DNA of 64,000 nt from Flavobacterium saccharophilum (lineage in GTDB: Bacteria > Bacteroidota > Bacteroidia > Flavobacteriales > Flavobacteriaceae), in NCBI RefSeq assembly GCF_900142735.1, contig NZ_FRBY01000008.1, positions 21,047 to 85,046 on the forward strand, in the 5' to 3' direction. This document shows positions 15,531 through 23,712 of the stretch, piece by piece; the stretch's first letter is position 1, and every line of letters starts with the position of its first letter. Below the pieces are notes generated by a model that did not search any database, had not been told where the DNA came from, and was given only the letters and a program-made list of their open reading frames with translations. The translations under genes and the position numbers were made by a program.

Positions 15531-16457
15531 ATGAAAATTAAAGAAAAGCCGAATTTCAACAACCCTCAAGTTTATCAAACCAAACAATTAGTAGAAATTC
15601 TTAAGAAGTTTCCTTTTGAGAGTATGGAAAATTTAATTAATTATATTAGTCCTACTAGAGAAAATAAAATAAGTGAACGTACTTTTCATAGAATAAAAGC
15701 TACTTTAAGAGATGATTATGGTATTGTAATTAAATATTCGAGAGCTAATCAAGGGTTTTATTTAGATGAAGAAAAATCGATTAATATCGAATCGTTTTTA
15801 AGTCATATGGAAATTTTGGCTACTGGTGAACAGATTTCCCATAATCTAAATGGAAATAATAATTCGTTATCGTTTATTGAGTTTGAAAATAAATCTGCAA
15901 TAGAGGTAATTCCTAATTTTAAATCTGTTTTAGACGCAATACAACAAAATTTGCCTATTACTTTTGTACACAGTAGTTTTTATTATTATAAAGAAATAAA
16001 AGAGCAGGAATACACTTTAAAACCTTATTATTTAAAACAATATCAAAATCGTTGGTACGTGGTAGGTGAAACTCAAAAGGGCTATCGTACATTTGGTTTA
16101 GACAGAATAAAAAGTGTTGAAACAGGGATTGAAAAATTCAAATCGAAAATAAATGAAGCTAAAGAAAAATTTTCTAATGTTGTCGGCCTGAATAGTATGG
16201 ATCATGAATTACAAACTATAAAGCTTTCTTTCCATATTTCGCAAAAACTATATGTTGAATCATTGCCTTTGCATAGTTCCCAAAAAGAAATTAATCTTGA
16301 CAATGATAAATCATTTGATATTTCATTAAACATCCATCCTAATTTCGAGTTCAGTCAGCAAATTTTGAAATATGGCAGTTTGGTAAAAGTTTTAGAACCA
16401 AAATGGCTAGCGGATGAGATCAAGGAGGAATTAAGGAGAGGCTTTGAGAATTACTAA
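15531..16457 (+). CDS. WYL-domain transcriptional regulator
   Basis: A 308-residue DNA-binding protein. The N-terminal part (about residues 5-75) fits a winged helix (NKISERTFHRIKATLRDDYGIVIKYSR). The central part is a WYL domain with the ligand-pocket signature KPYYLKQYQNRWYVVGETQKGYRTFGLDRI (cut here to its key residues: RWYVVGE and FGLDRI). The C-terminal part (from about 215) fits the WCX extension. WYL proteins sense nucleic-acid-derived ligands and often control DNA-damage or phage-defence genes. The frame runs upstream to a TTG at 15510, but ATG 15531 is preferred because 15510 overlaps site C. It is divergent from the small-gene operon and convergent with the GTPase, ending at a shared terminator. 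Confidence 0.88.
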   Translation: MKIKEKPNFNNPQVYQTKQLVEILKKFPFESMENLINYISPTRENKISERTFHRIKATLRDDYGIVIKYSRANQGFYLDEEKSINIESFLSHMEILATGEQISHNLNGNNNSLSFIEFENKSAIEVIPNFKSVLDAIQQNLPITFVHSSFYYYKEIKEQEYTLKPYYLKQYQNRWYVVGETQKGYRTFGLDRIKSVETGIEKFKSKINEAKEKFSNVVGLNSMDHELQTIKLSFHISQKLYVESLPLHSSQKEINLDNDKSFDISLNIHPNFEFSQQILKYGSLVKVLEPKWLADEIKEELRRGFENY

Positions 16458-16465
16458 AATCATAA

Positions 16466-16502
16466 AAAAGGTTCAACTTGTAATGCTTTAGTTGAACCTT
16501 TT
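16466..16502. terminator. Bidirectional terminator, WYL regulator / GTPase
   Basis: A perfect 13-bp stem (AAAAGGTTCAACT at 16466-16478 and AGTTGAACCTTTT at 16490-16502) lies in the 49-base gap between the convergent stops. Confidence 0.9.
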
Positions 16503-16506
16503 AAAT

Positions 16507-17622
16507 TTAACGTGTTATTTCAGCTTGACTTTTGATTAAAATTTCACGTACTAATGCTTCCGAATCTTCAATTAAATCAGAACCAAAACTATCTGTCATT
16601 TTGTATCCAATTCCAGCCGCTGCAATTTGTCCAACAAAAGGAATATATTTTAATACTTCTTTAGAACCTATATTCACTGCTAATCTCTTCAATAACATCA
16701 TTATTCCTTCTCTAGCAACAAATTTAGCTGCATATTGTGCGGCTTTTGTTTTAATGATTGTGAAATTTGCATTATTTCCCATTCTTCTTGATAATTCAGT
16801 AATACTTTTTTCGTCTAAACCATAAATCTTTTGAATCTCTTTTGACATTGTCAATAAAATCGCAATATCTAAACTTATGTCTAAACCAGGAATTGGATTG
16901 ATTCCATTAGCAGCAGCCGAATATGCACCATAAGAAACTGCTTTTCTTGCTAGAATACTTTTTTCTTTTAAAATTTGTTCATTCAGAGGAGCAACATCAG
17001 CCATAAAACGTTGTTTTTTGATTCCTGTCAAATTTTGCTCAATGTCTATTAATAATTTTGACAAATCCATTTTTAAGGGTTCTCTCGAAGAAGTTAAATA
17101 AATACCTTTAATTTCAATATTCCCAATATTGCTTATAATGTCATTTTTTACTTTTTCAAAAACTTCATATTCTGTCAAATTATCATCATGCTTTCCGTTT
17201 CTGATAGATTCATCCATTTTTGTACGAACCACATAAACTGGTCTTCCAATTCTAATCATTTCTTTTATTAACCAAATGTCATTCTCATAAAATCGATTTG
17301 CAGTTACAACAACTACTGCATCAAAACTCTCCAAATTACAAATTTCTAAATATGATTTAACTGGGAATTTTTCAGTTCCACATCCTGGTAAATCCGAAAA
17401 ATGAATTCCATTACTAGTATATTTTTTTATGTGTAAAGTTGTTTCTGTTATTCCGACGTCTGCAACTTTTCTACCAACAATTGCATTAATTAATGATGAT
17501 TTTCCTGCACCACTTTGTCCAGAAATGGCAATATTTACAGTTGCGTTTTTCATAGCATCATATTCCTTTTTTAAATTCTCGATAATTGTTGTGATTTCTT
17601 GAGTTCCAAATACTGTCTCCAT
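16507..17622 (-). CDS. IRG-like (immunity-related) dynamin-type GTPase
   Basis: A 371-residue GTPase. G1 is GQSGAGKSS (35-43), G3 is DLPG (77-80), G4 is TKMD (134-137, TKxD variant as in IRGs) and G5 is near TSS (177-179). The stretch DLPGCGTEKFPVKSYLE, then RFYENDIWLIKEM, then YVVRTKMDESI follows vertebrate p47/IRG GTPases (for example IIGP1) motif by motif. The helical C-terminal half holds hydrophobic segments, YGAYSAAANGINPIPGLDIS (230-250) and EVLKYIPFVGQIAAAGIGY (322-340), suited to membrane contact. In vertebrates IRGs oligomerise on pathogen vacuole membranes. A 19-bp site at 17697-17715 precedes its promoter. Role in bacteria unknown; defence or membrane-stress response is the leading idea. 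Confidence 0.82.
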   Translation of the reverse strand: METVFGTQEITTIIENLKKEYDAMKNATVNIAISGQSGAGKSSLINAIVGRKVADVGITETTLHIKKYTSNGIHFSDLPGCGTEKFPVKSYLEICNLESFDAVVVVTANRFYENDIWLIKEMIRIGRPVYVVRTKMDESIRNGKHDDNLTEYEVFEKVKNDIISNIGNIEIKGIYLTSSREPLKMDLSKLLIDIEQNLTGIKKQRFMADVAPLNEQILKEKSILARKAVSYGAYSAAANGINPIPGLDISLDIAILLTMSKEIQKIYGLDEKSITELSRRMGNNANFTIIKTKAAQYAAKFVAREGIMMLLKRLAVNIGSKEVLKYIPFVGQIAAAGIGYKMTDSFGSDLIEDSEALVREILIKSQAEITR

Positions 17623-17696
17623 TGTTGTTTTTTATTTAATTTATAATTTATTTCGAAATATATTGATCAATAATTTAAGTAAAACTACCCTTTGAA

Positions 17697-17715
17697 ACTG
17701 TCATTTTATGTCAGT
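17697..17715. promoter_or_regulatory. 19-bp operator-like site B
   Basis: The plus strand reads ACTGTCA-TTTTA-TGTCAGT, the same outer 14 bases as site A. On the minus strand it is followed at once by TTC and then TAGTTTTA, so it would overlap the -33 region of a promoter for the GTPase gene (start 17622). Confidence 0.7.
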
Positions 17716-17982
17716 AATAAATTATTGAAATGTAGCGCTGTGTAATTGAGTTCTTTTAATTTAGTTTTTAGAGGTTTTTGAGAGACGATTTAATAAAGCT
17801 TGATGTCAAGCCAGATCTACTTGAACTCTTTTACTACGCTAATCGAAATAAAAATGAGGCATAGTAAAAATTTAGTTTTGTTAGTCTTCAAAAATAAATC
17901 ATCACAAATTCTCTAATTTTTTTACCTTTTGAAAGTCATCTTATTTAACACGAAAGCATCTTTCTATACTATAAAAAGAAAA
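17716..17982. other. Intergenic DNA with no recognised content
   Basis: Apart from a short palindrome GCTTGATGTCAAGC near 17790 I see no frame, RNA or repeat here. The stretch separates the GTPase module from the sensor kinase terminator. Confidence 0.5.
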
Positions 17983-18010
17983 AAGCACTTGTAATCGTTA
18001 ACAAGTGCTT
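17983..18010 (-). terminator. Terminator after the sensor kinase gene
   Basis: On the minus strand AAGCACTTGT ... ACAAGTGCTT is followed by a T-run (arms 17983-17992 and 18001-18010), 22 bases past the kinase stop. Confidence 0.87.
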
Positions 18011-18032
18011 CTACATTATGAGTGCGAAAAAA

Positions 18033-21026
18033 TTAAACCAAAAGTAAAATAGTGACTATTGTACCATTATTTTCGGTAAAAGTAATTTCGATAGGATCTT
18101 TTAATTCCTGCAAAAGTGAAAGTCGCTCTTTTGTAAGCTGAATTCCTTTTGACTGATGTAGTTTATTTTTTTTTGAGGCCTTAATTCCTAATCCGTTATC
18201 GGTGATTTTACATTCTAAAATAGTTTCTGAAATCATTTTAAACGAAATGATCAATTGGGGAGCAACACTTGATTCATTAAAAGCATGAACAAAAACATTC
18301 TCAACAAAAGGCTGTAAAAGCATTGTTGGAATTTTGGTAAAACAAGTATCTACTTTTGGTGAAATTTGAATTTCGAAATCTATTCGATTATCAAAACGCA
18401 TGTTTTCGATCATAATGTAACCTTCAAGATATTCTATTTCTTCATCAATCGTTATTTTTTGTTTAGATGAGTTTTCTAATGTTTTTCGAATTAATTTTGA
18501 AAATTCGCTAATGTAGAGGAGGGAGTTGTCAATGTCGTTACTTATTATAAAATCCTGGATAGCATTCATAGCATTAAAAGTAAAATGTGGATTCATTTGA
18601 CTCAATAATGCTTCAAGTTTGGTCTCGGCAATACGGCGCTGGATGATGGTTTTTTCATTAGATTTTCTTTTTATTCGAATAAAAATATAAATCATTAGCC
18701 CTGATAAACAAATAATAGTTATTGTAATAAACCACCAGCTTAACCAAAATGGAGGCAGAATTTTAATTTGCAGAATACTGAAAAACCTTGATTTTCCGGC
18801 ATTCATATCAAAAACTTCAAGCTCTAGATTGTAGTTTCCGAAGGGCAGGTAAGGTAAAAATAAATTGGTTTTTTCGCTATAAGGACTCCAGCGATTATTC
18901 TCATTTAAACGATATCTGAATTTTAATTTGTTGGGAAATGAATGTCCTTTTGGAACAAAATCAATTGATAAAGAATTGTGCTTGTAGTCTGAAATTAATT
19001 GTTTAGAATGGTATCTGAACCATTTATATTCTGAAGGCTTTAACGGAGTATTATTTATTGCAATAGAACTTATTCCAATTTCAGAAACAGTTAACTGAGC
19101 CGCAATCAAACGATTTAAATCTATTGTATAAAAACCTTTTTGGGTTCCCAGCCATAATGTGCTATTAAAAATTTGAGAAGTTGTAATTCGGCAATCTTTT
19201 AAACCTTGTTCTTTATCAATTAGTCTAATAATACCGTCTTTGTAAATATTGATACCCTTTTCTGTACCTATCAAAATGTAATTCTTATAAGATTCCAGGA
19301 ATAAAATAGTATTCCCAATAATCTGTTTTTTTGAAATTGTTTTTAGGATTTTAAAAAATTTTGAATCGTCAATAACAAAAACATCACCAAATTCAGCGGC
19401 TAAAATAAGTTGCCCTTTATTGTTTTTTGTAATGTGTTTAAACTTTTTTTCTTTCCAGATTCCATCTGCCAGATACGATTTAAACTGATTCTTTTCATAT
19501 ACATAAACACCATTAAAAACAGATAAGAGATATGTCTTGTTATTATTGGTTAAAATTTTTACGATGTATTGCGGCGTATTTTTTTCAAACTTTGAATAAT
19601 GGTTGTTTTTTAAAGTTTTTAAATCCTCATAAATGCGAACTCCGGCATAAGTGATCGTTTCAATTAATTTATTATTATAAGTAAAACCAATTTTTAAACT
19701 ATGCTTAGGTAAGTAACTAGTTATTACATAATTTTTATCGATTTCAAAAATTCCTATATTACTATTGATCCATAAAGAATTTTGGTTTTTTACGATTTCG
19801 TAAAACTCAATTTGATTTGTGGGAATATTAAAATTTAATTCAAAATCCCTGGATTCAGCTGATTGTTTGCGAAGAATATCTTTTCCTTTTTTGTAAAAAT
19901 TCATTTCAGTTTTCTTAAAATGTTCAAGTGAAATAGATTTTATAACTTGCTGTTTAGAGTTTAGAATTTTTACCCCTCTGGTTTCTAATATTAATTTATG
20001 ATTATTAAAATTTTCAAAATCTATAATGGATGAACCATCAAAGGAATTATAGTTAATGATTTTATCCAACCTCACCTGATAAATTCCATTGTTGTTAGAA
20101 CCAACATACAGGATATCGTTAAATTGATCGTACACAACATTTAATAATACTTTAGAATCAATTCCGTATGCAGATGAAACATCCGTCATTTTATCTTTTG
20201 CAATAGTATAAAGCCCACCATCGGGAGTATAAACGCCCCAGGCGGCTGCAAATATGGTATCTCTCTTGTCTTTTGCAAATTGCCAGACAAACGATTTTCC
20301 AAAATTTACAGATGATTTGTCTCCTTTTGAAATTTTATTAAAATCAAATTTGTTAATATGACCTTCGTTTCCGCTATAAAGTGTAGAGCCAAAAAGACAT
20401 AATGAATAAGAGTTTTTATGTAAAATAATAGGTACTACGCGCGGATTCGAAGTTGATTCATCAATTTTAAACAAACCTTCAAAAGTTGAAGTAAAATATA
20501 CTACACCATCATACTCAACAAAGGCTAAAGAAATAAAATCTTCTTTGTGTTCCGGAACTTTTGGAGTTACAAGTTTGTTTGTTTTGATGTCAATTATAGA
20601 AACGCCCTGTTCTGTACCTACATAAACTTTGTTTTTAAAAGGGAAAACTTTTCTTGTTTTATTAGCAAGAAGTCCGTCTTTAATTGTGAAAACAGTAAAT
20701 TTTTTGCCATCAAATTTACTCACGCCGCCGCCATAACTGGCAAACCACATATTTCCGTCTGCATCTTCATTAATATCCCAACAACTGTTATGACCTAAAC
20801 CATTGCTTTCATCAATCGTGGTAAAAGTTCCGTTTTCCATTCTTGAAATTCCGTTTTCGGTGCCTATCCACAAAATACTTTTAGAATCTAAAAATAATGA
20901 ACGAACCGCATTATTGGGCAGACCGTCTGAAGTAGTAAAATTTTTTGATGGAAAATATTGACCAAAAGCAAATGATGAAATAAAAAGAAAAAAGAACTGA
21001 AAGAAAATCTTATTTAGTGATAGCAT
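18033..21026 (-). CDS. Beta-propeller sensor histidine kinase (LytS-type kinase domain)
   Basis: A 997-residue membrane sensor. After a signal sequence (FFQFFFLFISSFAFGQ) come regulator-propeller repeats (for example GLPNNAVRSLF, SILWIGTENGISR, GNMWFASYGGGVSKF) over about 630 residues, then a Y_Y_Y domain, a membrane helix (WWFITITIICLSGLMIYIFI) and a His_kinase domain with the phospho-acceptor in LLSQMNPHFTFNAMNAIQ, followed by an ATP-binding domain with DNGLGI. It senses an unknown extracellular signal and should phosphorylate the LytTR regulator encoded just upstream. The frame reaches 21074, but ATG 21026 gives a proper signal sequence and overlaps the regulator stop by 17 bases, indicating translational coupling. 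Confidence 0.9.
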   Translation of the reverse strand: MLSLNKIFFQFFFLFISSFAFGQYFPSKNFTTSDGLPNNAVRSLFLDSKSILWIGTENGISRMENGTFTTIDESNGLGHNSCWDINEDADGNMWFASYGGGVSKFDGKKFTVFTIKDGLLANKTRKVFPFKNKVYVGTEQGVSIIDIKTNKLVTPKVPEHKEDFISLAFVEYDGVVYFTSTFEGLFKIDESTSNPRVVPIILHKNSYSLCLFGSTLYSGNEGHINKFDFNKISKGDKSSVNFGKSFVWQFAKDKRDTIFAAAWGVYTPDGGLYTIAKDKMTDVSSAYGIDSKVLLNVVYDQFNDILYVGSNNNGIYQVRLDKIINYNSFDGSSIIDFENFNNHKLILETRGVKILNSKQQVIKSISLEHFKKTEMNFYKKGKDILRKQSAESRDFELNFNIPTNQIEFYEIVKNQNSLWINSNIGIFEIDKNYVITSYLPKHSLKIGFTYNNKLIETITYAGVRIYEDLKTLKNNHYSKFEKNTPQYIVKILTNNNKTYLLSVFNGVYVYEKNQFKSYLADGIWKEKKFKHITKNNKGQLILAAEFGDVFVIDDSKFFKILKTISKKQIIGNTILFLESYKNYILIGTEKGINIYKDGIIRLIDKEQGLKDCRITTSQIFNSTLWLGTQKGFYTIDLNRLIAAQLTVSEIGISSIAINNTPLKPSEYKWFRYHSKQLISDYKHNSLSIDFVPKGHSFPNKLKFRYRLNENNRWSPYSEKTNLFLPYLPFGNYNLELEVFDMNAGKSRFFSILQIKILPPFWLSWWFITITIICLSGLMIYIFIRIKRKSNEKTIIQRRIAETKLEALLSQMNPHFTFNAMNAIQDFIISNDIDNSLLYISEFSKLIRKTLENSSKQKITIDEEIEYLEGYIMIENMRFDNRIDFEIQISPKVDTCFTKIPTMLLQPFVENVFVHAFNESSVAPQLIISFKMISETILECKITDNGLGIKASKKNKLHQSKGIQLTKERLSLLQELKDPIEITFTENNGTIVTILLLV

Positions 21027-21765
21027 CAATAAGCTCTTTTTTATTAAATGATTTGTCTGATACAGGAATCTCATGTCCAGAAGTCATTTCTAAAACATAA
21101 TCATCAGATTTGAAATTTTTCACATATTCTGCGTTAATCAAATAACTTCTGTGCACTTTTAGAAATTTGATTTCAGATTGTAATAATTCACATATTTCTT
21201 TAAATGATTTTGAAGTGTGATGCTGCGATTCTTTGGTGTAAATTATGGTGTAAGAGCCATCAGATTTACAAAAAATTATTTTATTTACATGAATTACTTC
21301 AAAACCGGTTTTTGTTGGAAAGGCAATTCTTTGTTTTCCAGAAGTTTGATGGCTTAAATTCTCAGTCAGTAGCTCATATCTGTTTAAATTGGTCTTATTT
21401 TCTAGAACAGACTCAAACCTTCCAATAGCTGTTTTAAAGTCTTGCACATCAATTGGTTTTACTAAGTAATCTAAAGCACTTTTGCGAATTGCTTCAATAG
21501 CATATTCTTTATGAGCTGTTGTGAAAATAATTTCAAACGGAATAATTTCAAAGTGAGTAAGCAGTTCAAAACCATTTTTATCTGGCATTTGAATATCTAA
21601 AAAAACAAGATTTGGTGCATTTTTTTTTATTGAAATTAAAGCTGTAGCAACAGAATTGCATTCATCAACTATTTCGATTTTGTCTGGAAAATATCTACTG
21701 CATATGTTTTTCAGCAAACTGCGTCCACGCGATTCATCATCAACAATAATAGCTTTAATTTTCAT
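21010..21765 (-). CDS. LytTR-family response regulator
   Basis: A 251-residue regulator: receiver domain residues 1-120 with acidic pocket VDDE (9-11), phospho-acceptor D57 in LVFLDIQMP, and the conserved lysine in DYLVKPID; LytTR DNA-binding domain from about 145 (IAFPTKTGFEVIHVNKIIFCKSDGSYT, FLKVHRSYLINAEYVKNF). It is the first gene of a two-gene operon with the propeller kinase. Target promoters are not evident in this window. ClC transporter gene 21843-23627 lies just upstream on the same strand with 77 bases between, so it could be co-transcribed. Confidence 0.94.
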   Translation of the reverse strand: MKIKAIIVDDESRGRSLLKNICSRYFPDKIEIVDECNSVATALISIKKNAPNLVFLDIQMPDKNGFELLTHFEIIPFEIIFTTAHKEYAIEAIRKSALDYLVKPIDVQDFKTAIGRFESVLENKTNLNRYELLTENLSHQTSGKQRIAFPTKTGFEVIHVNKIIFCKSDGSYTIIYTKESQHHTSKSFKEICELLQSEIKFLKVHRSYLINAEYVKNFKSDDYVLEMTSGHEIPVSDKSFNKKELIDAITK

Positions 21766-21842
21766 AATAGACTTTGGTGGTATTTGGTTTATTGTTTTTG
21801 GAAAGAATCGAAATTACTTGGATTAGGATTAATAAATCACTT

Positions 21843-23627
21843 TTATTCTATCGTCATAGAGCGAAGTTTCATTCTATAAGCTTCAAGTGCTATAGATTTG
21901 GAAATGAAGCCGTAATATTTTTCATTTCGTAAAACGGGAAGAAAAGCTGTTTTTGATTTTTCGAACTTACTCATTACAATTTCCATGCTGTCATAAGAAG
22001 AAATGGTAGCCGCTGGGGTCTTCATGACATCTTTAATCAAGGTATATTTTACACGATAACTATTAAAAATAATTTCGCGGATATCATTAAAATGAACGAC
22101 ACCAACTAATTCTTTTTCATTATTTACGACAGCAAAAACAACCTGATTGGAGTGCGAAATAAGATCAACTAATTTAGTAAGGTTTTCATCTGGATGAACC
22201 GTTAAATAATCACATTGGATAATGGTATCAATATCTAAAGTTGAAAGAATATTGGAGTCTTTATTACTTGTAAAAGCATGTCCCTTTTTAGCCAGACCCT
22301 TTACATCAAGTGAATATTTTTCAAAACGTTTTGAGATGGCAAAACTTATAGAAGATACAATCATTAACGGAATCATTAAACTATAACCACCCGTAATTTC
22401 GGCAATTAAGAATATTGCGGTTAAAGGAGCATGAAATAATCCGCTCAAAATACCCGCCATTCCGACCATGGTAAAATTACTGATTGGTAATTTTGACAAA
22501 CCAATCATGGTTACAAATTTTGAAAAAAAGAATCCCAGATAAGAACCTAAAAATAGGGAGGGAGCAAAGTTACCTCCATTTCCTCCACTTCCAATAGTTA
22601 GTCCGGAAGCGAAAACTTTTACCATCATGGTACATCCAACAAAAAGAAGTAAAACCCATTGGTTATTTCTAAAATCTCCAAATAAGGTATTGTCCAGTAT
22701 TTTACCCGGATCAGCCTCAGACAAAGTTTTAATGCTTTCATAACCCTCACCAAAAAGCGTTGGGAAGACAAAAATAAGCAACGCTAATAAGGAAGATCCA
22801 ATTAATGCTTTTTTGTAAGCACCCATTTTTAAGTGTGCAAAATAATGCTCTACTTTTTGAAAGTTTCTTGCATAATAAACGGCTATAAAGCCAGTTAAAA
22901 TACCAAGAATTACATAAAACGGAATATTGTGATAATTGAAAGCTTCTTGTTTTTTGAAAGACAATAAAATAGTTTCATCCAAAACAATTGCAGAAACCAA
23001 AGCACCAGTTGCGGCCGAAATCATGATAGGGGTAAAGGCTGAGATACTAACATCAACCAATAAAACTTCGATAGCAAACAAAACGCCGGCAATAGGTGCA
23101 TTAAAAGCAGCTGCAATTCCTGCGGCAACACCACAGCCAATAAGTAAGGTTCTGTCTTTATATGGTAATTTATAATTTTGAGCAAAGTTAGATCCAAACG
23201 CGGCTCCTGTAACCACGATTGGGCTTTCAAGACCTGCAGAACCTCCTAAACCAACCGTTAAAGAGCTGGTTACAATCTGCGCATACATTTGTTTTCTCGG
23301 AATAATACTGGCTTTTTTAGCAACAGCATATAAGATTTGAGAAGTTCCCTTTTCGATCGTTCCATTAAGAACTTTTTTGATAACAAAAACAGTAAGCAGA
23401 ATACCAATAATAGGCAGGATACTATTGATAAAACTCAGTTTTAAAATACCATTTATGTAAGTTGCAAAAGAAAATACACTGTGCGCAAAAGTTTTTAAAA
23501 CTATTACCGCTAAAGAGCATGAAATACCAATTAAAACACTTGATAAAAAAATAAACTGCTTTGGCGTCATTAAGGACTGTGCCAAAGCAATAACGCTTTC
23601 TAGTTTTCTGAAATATTTTTTTAGCAT
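21843..23627 (-). CDS. ClC-family chloride channel/transporter with CBS domains
   Basis: A 594-residue ClC protein. The ion-path motifs are visible: GLGGSAGLESPIVVTGAAFG (the glutamate corresponds to the gating Glu of the GREGP motif), GSGGNGGNFAPSLFLG (GxFxP) and GLFHAPLTAIFLIAEITGGY. About ten to twelve hydrophobic helices span residues 25-430. Two CBS domains follow (about 455-585; QCDYLTVHPDENLTKLVDLI and VMKTPAATISSYDSMEIV), which normally bind adenine nucleotides and tune transport. The gating glutamate suggests a proton/chloride exchanger, but channel and exchanger cannot be told apart by eye. Inner membrane protein. Confidence 0.93.
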   Translation of the reverse strand: MLKKYFRKLESVIALAQSLMTPKQFIFLSSVLIGISCSLAVIVLKTFAHSVFSFATYINGILKLSFINSILPIIGILLTVFVIKKVLNGTIEKGTSQILYAVAKKASIIPRKQMYAQIVTSSLTVGLGGSAGLESPIVVTGAAFGSNFAQNYKLPYKDRTLLIGCGVAAGIAAAFNAPIAGVLFAIEVLLVDVSISAFTPIMISAATGALVSAIVLDETILLSFKKQEAFNYHNIPFYVILGILTGFIAVYYARNFQKVEHYFAHLKMGAYKKALIGSSLLALLIFVFPTLFGEGYESIKTLSEADPGKILDNTLFGDFRNNQWVLLLFVGCTMMVKVFASGLTIGSGGNGGNFAPSLFLGSYLGFFFSKFVTMIGLSKLPISNFTMVGMAGILSGLFHAPLTAIFLIAEITGGYSLMIPLMIVSSISFAISKRFEKYSLDVKGLAKKGHAFTSNKDSNILSTLDIDTIIQCDYLTVHPDENLTKLVDLISHSNQVVFAVVNNEKELVGVVHFNDIREIIFNSYRVKYTLIKDVMKTPAATISSYDSMEIVMSKFEKSKTAFLPVLRNEKYYGFISKSIALEAYRMKLRSMTIE

Positions 23628-23712
23628 TCTATCTGTAAAAATTAGGGGAATAGTGCAAATTTAGGGTATAACATTCAAAATTGTATGATTTTTATTTAAA
23701 ATCTATTTTAAT

